A DNA stretch of 64,000 bases from assembly GCF_014656435.1 (NCBI RefSeq), contig NZ_BNCK01000010.1, positions 142,600-206,599 of the forward strand, in the 5' to 3' direction. This stretch comes from Thalassotalea marina (GTDB taxonomy: Bacteria > Pseudomonadota > Gammaproteobacteria > Enterobacterales > Alteromonadaceae). Positions 40,073-50,026 of the stretch are shown in pieces. Below the pieces are notes generated by a model. That model had not been told where the DNA came from, did not search any database, and saw only the letters and a list, made by a program, of their open reading frames with translations. The position numbers and the translations under genes are program-made. Every line of letters begins with the position of its first letter. Within the stretch, counting starts at the first letter, position 1.

Positions 40073-40078
40073 CACGAA

Positions 40079-42154
40079 CTATTTTAACTGATCCATTAAA
40101 TAAACATAAGTTAAACTGCTTACCATGGCGCGCTGTTCGTTATTAGCTGCGCCGGCATGTCCGCCTTCTAAGTTTTCAAAGTAAAGTACATCAATATCCA
40201 TGTCCTTCATTTTGGCTACCATTTTACGAGCATGACCCGGGTGAACGCGGTCATCACGAGTAGAAGTAGTAAAGAATACTTTTGGGTATTGTTTGTCTTT
40301 ATCTAGGTTGTGATAAGGTGAATACGTTTTAATGTATTGCCACTCATCAGCGTTATCTGGGTTACCATATTCTCCCATCCAGCTAGCACCTGCCAATAAC
40401 TGATTGAAACGCTTCATATCCAGTAATGGTACTTGGCAGATAACCGCGTTATATAAGTCAGGTCTGCGAGTAAATGCAGTACCAACTAGCAAGCCACCGT
40501 TACTTCCACCTTGAATACCTAAGTGTTGTGGTTTAGTCACTTTGTCGGCAATAAGTTGCTCTGCAACAGCTTCGAAATCTTCAAACGCCTTATGACGGTT
40601 TTTCTTTAATGCTGCCTGATGCCATCTTGGTCCGTATTCACCACCACCACGGATGTTAGCTAATACATAAACACCATCATTTTCTAACCAGTTTTTCCCT
40701 ATGCTGGCAGAATAAAAAGGTTGCATTGAAACTTCAAAACCACCGTATGCGTATAAAAGAGTAGGGTTTTTGCCGTCTAATTTCATGCCTTTTTTATGCA
40801 CGATAAAATAAGGAACTTGTGTGCCATCTTTAGAGGTGGCAAATTGTTGTTTAGCAACAAATTTACTGGTATCAAAATGAGATTTTGCACCTTTTAGTTT
40901 ACTGAATTCTAATGTTTTACCGTCAACTAAATATAGGCTGGCTGGTGTTAAAAAGTCAGTGTAAGTAACAAAGAAGTCATCTCGTTCTGGATCTGTGTTA
41001 AATAATGAAATAGTGCCTGTTTCAGGAAATTTCACTTGGTCGATTTGCCACGTACCGTTTTGCTTTGGTAAGTAACGGAAGACTTTGTTTTTTACGTCGT
41101 CCATTACCGTCACTAAAATAGCTGACTTAGTGAAGCTTAAACCTTCAATAGAGCGCTTCTCTGACGGTTTAATAAAGCTAGTAAATTTAATGTCTTTCTT
41201 ATTAACATCTTTAATATCAGCATAAATTACTTCAGCTTGGGCAAAGCCGTTCCATGCACTTTTTAACTGAACAAAAAACTTACCGTTGTTTAAGCCAACA
41301 ATACTTGCATCATTAGGGATAGGAAATTTGATTTGCTTTTCATTCTCTAACAAATACATGTCACGAGTGTAGAAGCTGGTGCCGTCGTAAATAAAGTGAT
41401 ATTTGTCATCACCATCATAAACAGTGTAACCACCTGCTGATACTGAGGTTTTATCTGCTTTGTATAGAGTTTTTGCTTCAGATAACGGTGTATTACGTTG
41501 CCATACTTTAACAACACCAGGGTAGCCAGAGTCTGTTAAAGAACCTTCACCAAAGTCAGTACCAACAAATACTGAATTTTCATCTTTCCAGCTAATTGCC
41601 GATTTAGCTTCTGGTAAAGTGAAACCGTCTTTAACAAACGCCTTCGTTGTCATGTCAAATTCACGAACAACAGTTGCATCGGCACCTCCGCGAGAAAGTG
41701 ACAATAAGCAACGTTCATATTTTGGGTATAAACAGCTCATGCCTTTATAAACCCAGCTGACACCGTCAGCTTTTGCCAGCGCGTCAACATCTAAAATGGT
41801 TTCCCACTTTGGTTTGTCTTTTTTGTATTCTTCTAGCGTGGTACGACGATAAATACCCTTTACATGATTCTCGTCACGCCAAAAGTTGTAATAATAACCA
41901 CCACGTTCACCCGCATAAGGAATACGCTCTTTATCGTTTACAATACTTAGCGTATTTTCATAGATTGTTTGGTAAGTATCTTGACCTTTTAAATAAGAAA
42001 GTGATTGAGTATTTTGTTGTTTTACCCAATTTAATGCCTTTTCACCTTCAACATTTTCAAGCCATAGGTATGGATCTTTTTCTGATGCATTGACGCCAGT
42101 TGTTAGTGTAGATAAAGCCACCAAACTCGCGAGACTGATTAAATTTTTTTTCAA
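40079..42154 (-). CDS. Secreted prolyl oligopeptidase (S9A)
   Basis: A 691-residue periplasmic endopeptidase that cuts after proline in short peptides. A signal peptide (ending GVNAS) precedes the DPYLWLENVEG opening typical of the family, then a beta-propeller and the hydrolase with GGSNGGLLVG (Ser), DDRVHPGHA (Asp) and EGGHAG (His). The export signal distinguishes it from cytosolic forms. Upstream on the same strand lies the Hint-domain protein, separated by 131 bases, so it probably has its own promoter. Confidence 0.95.
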   Translation of the reverse strand: MKKNLISLASLVALSTLTTGVNASEKDPYLWLENVEGEKALNWVKQQNTQSLSYLKGQDTYQTIYENTLSIVNDKERIPYAGERGGYYYNFWRDENHVKGIYRRTTLEEYKKDKPKWETILDVDALAKADGVSWVYKGMSCLYPKYERCLLSLSRGGADATVVREFDMTTKAFVKDGFTLPEAKSAISWKDENSVFVGTDFGEGSLTDSGYPGVVKVWQRNTPLSEAKTLYKADKTSVSAGGYTVYDGDDKYHFIYDGTSFYTRDMYLLENEKQIKFPIPNDASIVGLNNGKFFVQLKSAWNGFAQAEVIYADIKDVNKKDIKFTSFIKPSEKRSIEGLSFTKSAILVTVMDDVKNKVFRYLPKQNGTWQIDQVKFPETGTISLFNTDPERDDFFVTYTDFLTPASLYLVDGKTLEFSKLKGAKSHFDTSKFVAKQQFATSKDGTQVPYFIVHKKGMKLDGKNPTLLYAYGGFEVSMQPFYSASIGKNWLENDGVYVLANIRGGGEYGPRWHQAALKKNRHKAFEDFEAVAEQLIADKVTKPQHLGIQGGSNGGLLVGTAFTRRPDLYNAVICQVPLLDMKRFNQLLAGASWMGEYGNPDNADEWQYIKTYSPYHNLDKDKQYPKVFFTTSTRDDRVHPGHARKMVAKMKDMDIDVLYFENLEGGHAGAANNEQRAMVSSLTYVYLMDQLK

Positions 42155-42285
42155 AATAACACCTTTTTAGTTTTATTTTACCTTGTCTATTTAACCACTA
42201 AAGCATGGTAATGGAAAACTTTAAATGTTACATCTTTTTAACAGTTAGCGAACTTAATTAGCAACTTTCTTAAAATTTGAATATC

Positions 42286-44172
42286 TTACTTATGGCAATA
42301 AATATCTTTACCTTTGTCTGTTTCCTTTAAACTGCATGGGTAGGCAGTAACAACAACGTTTGGTTGATTTTTCATGGTAACAATCCTAATACCCTTAAGA
42401 CCATTTTCTCCTACTTCATAATTCATATTTACTACATAGCCTCCTTTGCTATCTTTCTGTATGTTATTTTTCTTTTTAATAGCCCAAGCGTCATCTAATA
42501 GTTTTAATACATGCTTCCTTTTTACTTTAAATGTTGTATGAATTTTCTTTTCTTCTTTTCCTTTAAAGTTTTTTTCTAGGTGAAGCAAAACATGCTGAAT
42601 GCTTGTTTTGTCTTTCGTTGCTTTATTCCTAACTTTTTGAGGCCTAATTCCATACCTAAGTCCTTGTGGAGAAATCCATTCTTTTGCCTGTTTGTCATAG
42701 GTAAGTCTGATTCCTGGAACGTTGTTAGGTGGTCGTGTGCAGCTGTCATTCTTTGACTCATTATGCACCCATATCGCTTTTACATTCGGGTTGTTGCCAG
42801 CTTTAACAAAAAAGGTATGAAAGTTAGCTACTGTTAAATTGTAAGCGGTAAGAGGTTTTTCAATGCTATCGATTTGAGTGATGATAAGGTGATTTAACGA
42901 TTCATCAATCAATTTCATTTCGGCAGCTAAATCAGCCGCTTCTAACCATTGCCCAGTGTGATTGGTTGCAAAATTGATGTCGTTGGCTGCGGCCTGACTG
43001 ACAAAAAATGGATGGTTTGCACTGGCGAAAATAGACTGGTGATTTTGTAGGTCAGCTGATGTAATTTCAATTTTAATATGGTGCAAATATTGGCTAACAC
43101 GATGGTCAGTTACCTGTTGCCATGCCATTTCACCTGTGAACTCGTTTCGTGACCAAACAAAATCTTCATAGGCTTTAATTAATTTGATCGGCTTATAACC
43201 ATTGACTGTTTTTACTAATGTATCGCCATGAAATGAAGCGCTTTTAACAGAGCCTTCATTGATAGCACAGCCAGTACCTCGAGCATATAGCTTTTTTTGT
43301 TGCTGTTTTTTCTGGCTCGCCTGTTTAGCTTTTTGAGCAAGTCGCTTAGTATCATTAACTTTTTTGCTTGCATATTTGTTGATGTTAGCATTGACCAAGG
43401 TCATCTTTTGACGTGTAGCGGCTAAGCGTTTATTGATCTTCTCCCAAAGTGTAGGTTGTTTCCTAAATTGCTCTTTGCTGATTTTGAATTGACTTAAGTT
43501 ATTTGCGTTATTAACTTTTGGCTGAGTAACGTCATTTACCTTCCCTAGATTGCCCAATGAGGCGAGGTAAATATTTTTCTCCTTGTTACGGTCTTTTTTT
43601 TCATTTTCTAAACGCTTTTGGCGTTCATTAGCCAACTTGTGAAGTTTTACTTTTCTAGCTTGATATTTTTGTTGTGAGCTAACCATGGCCTGTTGATTGG
43701 CTTTTTGAATTGCGATGGTGTGAGCATTGTTAATACCATCTCGCTGTGACTTTTGTGTTTGCTTTATAGCGCCAATACGCTTTTTTTGTTGTATTGCAAT
43801 ACGTTGACGCTGTGCCAGTGCTTCTTGTTGTCTAAGTTTTACTTGCTGGCGCATTTGTTGTTGTCTTTCGCGAACAATTTGCCTTTGCTGTTCCTGTTTG
43901 GCTCTTATTTGTTGGCGCTGCAACTGCATTTGTTGTCGTTGCTGCATCAAACGTTGCTGTTGAGCTTGATTCGCTAACTGCTGGTTTTGGCGATATTGTT
44001 GCTGACGATAATAGTTATTGTTGTTGTACGACCTGTAGGTACTGTAACTATTGTAACTACCGTATTTTGCTCCTGTTGTTTCAGGTATTGATATTAACAA
44101 TAGCGAGAACACTGTGATAGCGACGACAATAGATAAGCGTAGTTGTTTAAAAATTACTGAAGCCAAAGCCAT
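42286..44172 (-). CDS. Hint-domain protein with toxin-like C-terminus (orphan polymorphic-toxin-like)
   Basis: A 628-residue protein. Residues 10-30 are a signal or membrane anchor; 40-60 are Tyr/Ser/Asn-rich; about 60-200 form a Gln/Arg-rich coiled coil. Residues about 311-471 form a Hint (intein-like) domain: SFHGDTLVKT, NHPFFV and NLTVANFHTFFV ending in WVHNES. The usual first Cys appears to be Ser. Residues 472-628 carry a pattern HVLLH (527-531), HTTF (545-548), LLDDAW (558-563) and IVT...VVTAYP, the general layout of BECR-type RNase toxin tails. I infer a released toxin or a secreted nuclease. No Rhs, TPS or VgrG part and no adjacent immunity gene are seen. Confidence 0.72.
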   Translation of the reverse strand: MALASVIFKQLRLSIVVAITVFSLLLISIPETTGAKYGSYNSYSTYRSYNNNNYYRQQQYRQNQQLANQAQQQRLMQQRQQMQLQRQQIRAKQEQQRQIVRERQQQMRQQVKLRQQEALAQRQRIAIQQKKRIGAIKQTQKSQRDGINNAHTIAIQKANQQAMVSSQQKYQARKVKLHKLANERQKRLENEKKDRNKEKNIYLASLGNLGKVNDVTQPKVNNANNLSQFKISKEQFRKQPTLWEKINKRLAATRQKMTLVNANINKYASKKVNDTKRLAQKAKQASQKKQQQKKLYARGTGCAINEGSVKSASFHGDTLVKTVNGYKPIKLIKAYEDFVWSRNEFTGEMAWQQVTDHRVSQYLHHIKIEITSADLQNHQSIFASANHPFFVSQAAANDINFATNHTGQWLEAADLAAEMKLIDESLNHLIITQIDSIEKPLTAYNLTVANFHTFFVKAGNNPNVKAIWVHNESKNDSCTRPPNNVPGIRLTYDKQAKEWISPQGLRYGIRPQKVRNKATKDKTSIQHVLLHLEKNFKGKEEKKIHTTFKVKRKHVLKLLDDAWAIKKKNNIQKDSKGGYVVNMNYEVGENGLKGIRIVTMKNQPNVVVTAYPCSLKETDKGKDIYCHK

Positions 44173-44459
44173 GCTGAGTTATTCCCTTTTGTTTTTAACA
44201 ACAAATTAACTGCTTTAGGTTCAGATAGTCGCTAGGCAGGCTATTAGCGAGTAATACAAGCGGTTATCCGAAGGATTTGAATTAAAGTAACGTAATGTTG
44301 GTTAAAAATCCAGCAGTAACAAAGGTTTTATTTGAGAAGCGTCAAAATGCTCTGGTACTATAGGGTATACAGTTGTAATTATTCACGTATTTAATCACTG
44401 TTAATGGCAATAGTATTTGGGGCTTAAATTGCCTTACTAATAGGTTAAGAGGAACATTA

Positions 44460-45695
44460 GTGAAAGCGCTGTTAAGTAAATTTTCCCATTTATCGACCAT
44501 CAATTTAATTTTGGCACTGCGTGCGATGTCGATTTTGGTGCAACTTTGTTTAGTGCTATTTGTTACGTTTGCATTGCATTACGACATACCTCTTTTTCCC
44601 GTTTTAACTATCGTTTTAATAGAGGTGTGTTTTAATGGTGTAAGCTATTGGCGATATCAAAAGAAACTTAGACATGGCTCTGTAGATATCGCTATTCAGC
44701 TGTTAGCGGACGTATTATTTTTAGCTATGTTGCTATATTTTAGTGGTGGCGCAACTAATGCCTTTATCTCGTTATTATTAATTCCCATTGCTATTGCTGC
44801 TGTTTCATTACCGCCAAGTGGCTTAATGCTTGTCGCTTGTACTGCGGTATTAACTTATAGTTTATTGCTGTGGACGATGCCGATGCATGTTATGCATGGC
44901 AATATGGAAGGCCACTTTATTGGCATGTGGATTAACTTTTTGTTTTCCGCTGTAGTGGTATCTATTGTGGTTGCCTATTTAGCTCGCGCCATCAAACAAC
45001 ATGAAATTAAGTTGGCACAATATCGAGAACAACAATTAAAAAGGGAGCGTATTATTGCGCTTGGTGTCGCCTCAGCACAAGTGACGCATAACTTGGCAAC
45101 ACCAATAGCTACCATGAATTTGCTCATTGATGAATTGATGGAAGAAAATATTGAAAATCAAGACGTTGTTAAAGACTTAAAACAGCAAGTTGAAAGATGT
45201 AATGCCAGCTTACATGCGTTTCGAGAAACCAGTGAACAAATTAGAACCGATCAGAAGTTTCATATTAATAGCGACTTTTTATTAAATCAGCTTGAGCAAC
45301 ACTGTCGATTAACTTACCCCGAATCTCGTTTTGAATTTACATCATCATTACACAAAGTGGTGCTTGCTAGTGATGCATCGTTATTACCTGCTTTAATCAA
45401 TATTATCGACAATGCCGTCAGGGCAAATGTTGATATTGAACAGGGGGTGGTAAAGGTTGTTGAAAAAACGACTGGTGGTGAGTGGCACTTAGAAGTTATT
45501 GATTCTGGGCACGGCTTTTTTGTAGAGCAGTTAGAAAAACTGGGCGATTACGTTCAGCCCAGTGAGCATGGTTTTGGTATTTCAATTTTATTAAGCAATA
45601 CCAGCATCGAAAGACTTTCCGGTAAACTGACCTTAAGTAATGCTGCCAGCGGTGGCGCGGTTGTGACATTAACCTTACCGATCATTAAGCATTGA
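44460..45695 (+). CDS. RegB/PrrB-like redox sensor histidine kinase
   Basis: A 411-residue membrane kinase with about six helices (20-175). The quinone-site motif GGxxNPF of RegB appears as GGATNAF (96-102). The H-box VTHNLATPIATM has the phospho-histidine at H210, and C247 in QVERCNA occupies the place of the RegB redox cysteine. The ATPase part has NIIDNAVRAN and DSGHGF. It starts with GTG after GAGGA. The partner regulator begins two bases after its stop. By homology it should respond to quinone or redox state. Confidence 0.85.
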   Translation: MKALLSKFSHLSTINLILALRAMSILVQLCLVLFVTFALHYDIPLFPVLTIVLIEVCFNGVSYWRYQKKLRHGSVDIAIQLLADVLFLAMLLYFSGGATNAFISLLLIPIAIAAVSLPPSGLMLVACTAVLTYSLLLWTMPMHVMHGNMEGHFIGMWINFLFSAVVVSIVVAYLARAIKQHEIKLAQYREQQLKRERIIALGVASAQVTHNLATPIATMNLLIDELMEENIENQDVVKDLKQQVERCNASLHAFRETSEQIRTDQKFHINSDFLLNQLEQHCRLTYPESRFEFTSSLHKVVLASDASLLPALINIIDNAVRANVDIEQGVVKVVEKTTGGEWHLEVIDSGHGFFVEQLEKLGDYVQPSEHGFGISILLSNTSIERLSGKLTLSNAASGGAVVTLTLPIIKH

Positions 45696-45697
45696 TC

Positions 45698-46246
45698 ATG
45701 AAAGTATTACACATTGAAGACGATGTGGCATTTGCCAACATTCTAAAACGGCGACTCGCAAAACACGGTATTGAGTCTCAAAATGCTGCAGATCATTCAC
45801 AAGCACTATTAATGGCAAGGCAGTTTTGCCCCAATGTGATTATTTTGGATATGCATTTAGGGGCAGATAGTGGTTTATTACTTATTGAGCCGTTGAAAAA
45901 GTTCCTGCCAAACAGTCGAATTATTTTATTAACTGGCTATGCCAGTATTGCTACCGCGGTTAAAGCAATGAAACTTGGTGCTGATGACTACTTAGCAAAG
46001 CCGGTAGATACTGAAACTATTTTAAGAGTTTTACACGGTGATGATGAAAATAATGCATTAACTACTAGCACTTTAGACACCGCACCACAAAAACTTTCTG
46101 CTGAGCAAGCGGAATGGGAACATATCCAGCAAGTATTAAAAATTCATGAAGGGAATGTTTCTGCAGCCGCCCGACATCTTTCAATGCATAGAAGAACGCT
46201 GCAACGTAAGTTAAAAAAACGCCCTAGCTTTCATGACAAAAGCTAG
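45698..46246 (+). CDS. RegA/PrrA-like response regulator
   Basis: A 182-residue regulator with receiver domain (phospho-acceptor D51 in IILDMHLG, conserved Lys in LAKPVD) and a short C-terminal Fis-type helix-turn-helix ending AARHLSMHRRTLQRKLKKRP, the RegA/ActR signature. ATG 45698 lies just after the kinase gene. Its last codons overlap a hairpin that serves as the terminator of the opposite gene. It probably controls respiratory or redox genes; targets are not visible. Confidence 0.88.
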   Translation: MKVLHIEDDVAFANILKRRLAKHGIESQNAADHSQALLMARQFCPNVIILDMHLGADSGLLLIEPLKKFLPNSRIILLTGYASIATAVKAMKLGADDYLAKPVDTETILRVLHGDDENNALTTSTLDTAPQKLSAEQAEWEHIQQVLKIHEGNVSAAARHLSMHRRTLQRKLKKRPSFHDKS

Positions 46247-46250
46247 GGCT
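46211..46250 (-). terminator. Terminator of the TonB-dependent receptor gene, inside the regulator's 3' end
   Basis: GCCCTAGCTTT pairs with AAAGCTAGGGC. Read on the minus strand the hairpin is followed by GT7. The T run corresponds to the AAA lysine codons near the end of the response-regulator gene on the plus strand. Confidence 0.85.
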
Positions 46251-46282
46251 AGAGGGTAAAGGCAAATGCCTTCGCGGAACCG

Positions 46283-48343
46283 TTAAAATTGATAGTTAGC
46301 CGACAGCCATAGACTTCTTGCGTTACTTGGCAGCCTTTCTTTCATTGCTATTTTACTTACCGCTACTCGGTTGTAGGCACTTAAGTGGCTAGTGTATTGA
46401 CGATCGGTTAAATTCTTAATGCCAAAGTCTAGTGTTAAGTCACGAGATACTTGGTATTGACCTAAAAGGTCAATATAGCCATAACCACTGGTTTTCTGTT
46501 CGCGGTTTAAAGTCGAAACATTGTTTTGTGCACCAACGCCGTGAATGCGAGCCGTAATAGAGACGTCACTGTGTTGATACGATAAGGCTACATAGCCGTT
46601 TAGCGGCGCAACACGATATAAATTATCGCTAATGTCTGAGCGCTTTCCTCGCACATAACTAATGGAGCTCGCCAGTTGCCAACGACTATTGAGCTGATAT
46701 GACCAATAACCGTCAAAGCCATAAAGCTCAGCGTCTAAGTTGCTAAACTTTAATACCTTGTCACTGTTCATCATCATATTGGCGAACATATTGATCGCCA
46801 TATCTGAATTCTCAATGCCTTGAATGTAGTCTTTGATATCGGAGTAAAAAATATCAGCAGTTATAATATGGCTTGTTTGCTGATACGTTAAACCTAGGTT
46901 AACTTGTCTTGCGGTTTCACTATCAAGAGTTGTATTACCTAAATAAGTATTGCCATCAGCCAAGCCCGCTGTTGCTTCCATCGGCAGCCATAAATAGCGC
47001 TCTTGATATGAAGGTGCCCGCTGTTTTTGGGCAATTGACAACATAAATTGCACATTATTAACTTCTGGAAAAAGCCAATCGAACGTCATATCAAGATTGG
47101 TATCCGATTGGCTGCGATCTGCTTGATTAAATTGCTGCACTAGCCCTGATACCGTTGGATTCATCATCGCCATATGATGATTTACTTTATCAGCATCAGC
47201 ACTAATGTGTTTGGCACGGATACCAAATTTGATCAGATGTTGATCTAACCGAGTTTGCCACTGAGTATAAAAACTGAATTTACTATCTTTTACGTCATTA
47301 AAATTAACAACATTAAACATCATGTTGTTAGGATTGCTTATTACGGAATCATGGGTAGATTGATAACCGTCAGCGCCGATAGTTAAGTCATCGTTTTGCC
47401 AGTTTATATTGAAAGAAATGGAGTTTGACTGCGCGTGGTTAACACGGTGTTTCATCGTCATTAAATTTATGCGATGTTTAAAGTTATCCATTTTATGGTC
47501 GGCATCCATGTAACCTAGATGCCAGTTTAACTCGCCACTTTTTAGGGAATGTACACCATCAATTTTTAGGCGGTGACCGTAAATAAAGTCAATGTCCATG
47601 GGAAGTGCAGGCGTTCCTGCATCGTGAGTATCATTGTAATGGTAAGAAAAACCATAAACACTATCGGCAACGTTAAAGCGAGTGTCTAAACCTGATTGTA
47701 TTTTTGTGTATGCTGACGGGATGATATCGCGTCCATCAGCAGCTTCTTGATGATTGGCCTTTTTACGGTCAACATACACTAAAGTGGCGAAGTTATCTGA
47801 AGCAATATTAATAGCACCAGCCTGTTGTTGAGCATTAGCATTCGACTGGTAACCAAGTAAAACTATGCCTTGGGCTGCTATTGTCGAACCTTGTTGCAAC
47901 GTTGCCTGACGCAACACGGTATCAACTGAACCACCTAAGGTTTCAATGCCTGCAGTAATTGGAGCAATGCCTCTGTATGCAATAACATTTTCCGTGATTA
48001 TGTTAGGGCTATAACTGAGAGGAGGATCCATTGCATTAGGGCCCGCACCAATAATTGTTTGACCGCCTACTTTTGTGGCAATGCGATCACCATATAAACC
48101 TCTATATTGCACTATGCCTGTTAAAGCGCCATTTTTGTTAACATTAGCGCCGGGGATCATCAAAAGGTTATCTGCGATATCGTGCACACTAACCTCATTG
48201 TCAACCAAAGTGACTTTCTCCGTCGACTTCTCTCCAAGTACCGTGATAGTTTCTATGTCATCTGCCACAGCAAGTGGTGATACAGAATAGCTGAATAAGC
48301 CCAATAAAATAGCTTGATATAATTTAGGGTAGTGAGATGTCAT
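46283..48343 (-). CDS. TonB-dependent receptor, methionine-rich (possibly copper, OprC/NosA-like)
   Basis: A 686-residue outer-membrane receptor: signal peptide to about residue 27, plug domain (VSVHDIADNLLMIPGANV to about 165) and a beta-barrel ending in a C-terminal phenylalanine (WLSANYQF). The plug segment GAGPNAMDPPLSY resembles OprC/NosA-type copper receptors. The barrel loops are rich in methionine (MAMMNP, MINMFANMMMN-like stretches), as expected for copper or a similar metal. Substrate assignment is inference. A broken exbD lies divergent upstream. Confidence 0.87.
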   Translation of the reverse strand: MTSHYPKLYQAILLGLFSYSVSPLAVADDIETITVLGEKSTEKVTLVDNEVSVHDIADNLLMIPGANVNKNGALTGIVQYRGLYGDRIATKVGGQTIIGAGPNAMDPPLSYSPNIITENVIAYRGIAPITAGIETLGGSVDTVLRQATLQQGSTIAAQGIVLLGYQSNANAQQQAGAINIASDNFATLVYVDRKKANHQEAADGRDIIPSAYTKIQSGLDTRFNVADSVYGFSYHYNDTHDAGTPALPMDIDFIYGHRLKIDGVHSLKSGELNWHLGYMDADHKMDNFKHRINLMTMKHRVNHAQSNSISFNINWQNDDLTIGADGYQSTHDSVISNPNNMMFNVVNFNDVKDSKFSFYTQWQTRLDQHLIKFGIRAKHISADADKVNHHMAMMNPTVSGLVQQFNQADRSQSDTNLDMTFDWLFPEVNNVQFMLSIAQKQRAPSYQERYLWLPMEATAGLADGNTYLGNTTLDSETARQVNLGLTYQQTSHIITADIFYSDIKDYIQGIENSDMAINMFANMMMNSDKVLKFSNLDAELYGFDGYWSYQLNSRWQLASSISYVRGKRSDISDNLYRVAPLNGYVALSYQHSDVSITARIHGVGAQNNVSTLNREQKTSGYGYIDLLGQYQVSRDLTLDFGIKNLTDRQYTSHLSAYNRVAVSKIAMKERLPSNARSLWLSANYQF

Positions 48344-48400
48344 AACTGCTTATTAATTTGTTAATGTTACGTTTTATAAGGTTATTTTCTGCCTGCTCAC

Positions 48401-48443
48401 CTTGTTAGAACAAGTAGAAATCCACAAAGTGCGACAATTTGTC
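48401..48443. promoter_or_regulatory. Two small palindromes upstream of the TonB receptor gene
   Basis: CTTGTTAGAACAAG (48401-48414) and GACAATTTGTC (48433-48443) are short palindromes within 100 bases upstream of the receptor start. They could be operators for metal-responsive control. No match to a known box is claimed. Confidence 0.3.
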
Positions 48444-48513
48444 ACAGTGTTAAAATCAAAATTGAGCATGCTGTAAAAAGCAAAAAATTTGATAACAGTG
48501 AAGACTTGTTATT

Positions 48514-48986
48514 ATGATCTCTACACCAATGGAACAGAAGAACTCGGTTGAACAAGATGTTGTAAAACCTATTGTCATGGATGTGCAAGTAACGAAAGTT
48601 TTTTGCCAGAATTTAACGAACCCAATATGACGCCGTTAGTTGATGTAATGTTAGTGTTAATCATTATTTTACTGCTGGCGTCACCTCTACTGTTATCGTC
48701 AGTAAAAATGGATGTTGATACAACAAAAAATCAACCAACAATAGAGCCAAGTGTCGCTGAATTGGTGTTGCTTAATGATAATGAAGTTATTTGGCAAGGC
48801 ACTAAAATACCTACGTCGTCTTTAAAAACGCAGCTACAAGTAATTCATCAATAACACCCCGATAACCATTTACGTATTGTTGCCAGTGACAATGTTAATT
48901 ACCAATATTTGTATCACGTAATGTCAGATGCCCAACACGCCAAAATAACTAAAATCGAATTTTCTAGTCGAGAGACAAGCGAATAG
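48514..48986 (+). pseudogene. Broken exbD-like gene (frameshift plus in-frame TAA)
   Basis: ATG 48514 begins a frame that reads MISTPMEQKN to about 48600 and then shifts. The ExbD core NMTPLVDVMLVLIIILLLASPLL continues in another frame after a T6 run at 48599-48604. That frame meets TAA at 48852-48854 but goes on in frame with ExbD-like C-terminal sequence (IVASDNVNYQYLYHVMSDAQ) to TAG 48986. Two lesions make this a decayed gene, unless the assembly is wrong. It lies divergent from a TonB-dependent receptor, its logical partner. No exbB or tonB is adjacent. Confidence 0.8.
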
Positions 48987-48988
48987 GT

Positions 48989-49017
48989 TTGTTTGAGGCA
49001 AGGTTATCGGGTAGAAT
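48989..49017 (+). promoter_or_regulatory. Predicted sigma-70 promoter of rnpB
   Basis: TTGTTT, a 17-base spacer and TAGAAT, then a GC-rich GCGCGCC discriminator seven bases before the first base of the RNA. The GC-rich discriminator is typical of stable-RNA promoters under stringent control. Confidence 0.65.
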
Positions 49018-49024
49018 GCGCGCC

Positions 49025-49388
<364 letters not shown>

Positions 49389-49397
49389 AAATACCAT

Positions 49398-49430
49398 AAA
49401 CCTCAGCTTCGGCTGGGGTTTTTCTTTTTA
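49398..49430 (+). terminator. rnpB terminator, copy 1 (TTCG loop)
   Basis: ACCTCAGC, TTCG, GCTGGGGT, then T5 and a T-rich tail, starting ten bases after the mature 3' end. The same hairpin recurs about 102 and 204 bases later; later copies have a GAAA loop instead. Confidence 0.9.
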
Positions 49431-49901
49431 GGACAATAATTGTCCACTCCGTTTATACCAAAACAAAAGCGGCTTATCGGTCAACTCACCAAATACCATA
49501 AACCTCAGCTTCGGCTGGGGTTTTTCTTTTTAGGACAATGATTGTCCACTCCGTTTATACCAAAACAAAAGCGGCTTATCGGTCAACTCACCAAATACCA
49601 TAAACCTCAGCTTCGGCTGGGGTTTTTCTTTTTAGGACAATAATTGTCCACTCCGTTTATACCAAAACAAAAGCGGCTTATCGGTCAACTCACCAAATTT
49701 GAACCCTCGCAGAAATGCTGGGGTTTTTCTTTTTAGGACAATAATTGTCCACTACGTTTACGCCACAACCAAAGCGGTTTATCGGTCAACACCAAATTTT
49801 AACCCTTGCGGAAATGCAGTGGTTTTTACTGTTAGGATCATGATTGTCCACTCCATTTACGGCACAACAAAAGCGGCTTATTGGTCAACACACCAAATTT
49901 T

Positions 49902-49931
49902 AACCCTCGCAGAAATGCGGGGGTTTTTCAT
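49902..49931 (+). terminator. Last terminator copy of the rnpB array (GAAA loop)
   Basis: ACCCTCGCA, GAAA, TGCGGGGGT followed by T5. The stem is fully paired apart from one G-T wobble, although its bases differ from those of copy 1. Confidence 0.8.
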
Positions 49932-50026
49932 TATGCGCTTTCTATTGGTAGACTTTTGACTGGCAACTATATCAGTTAAACCATTAGTCTATTGAATTCA
50001 GAGGGTTTTACTTAAGCAATTAGCAT

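Noticed and set aside
42155..42285. An immunity gene for the Hint/toxin protein
   Set aside because: The 131-base gap downstream of the toxin gene has no frame with a start and ribosome binding site, and the next gene is a prolyl oligopeptidase.
43753..43977. Leucine-rich open frame opposite the Hint-protein gene
   Set aside because: It is the complement of the Gln/Arg-rich coiled-coil region; its composition follows from CAA/CAG codons on the other strand.
49699..49959. An 86-codon open frame
   Set aside because: It runs through the rnpB tandem repeats and its protein repeats with the DNA period; it is a by-product of the array.
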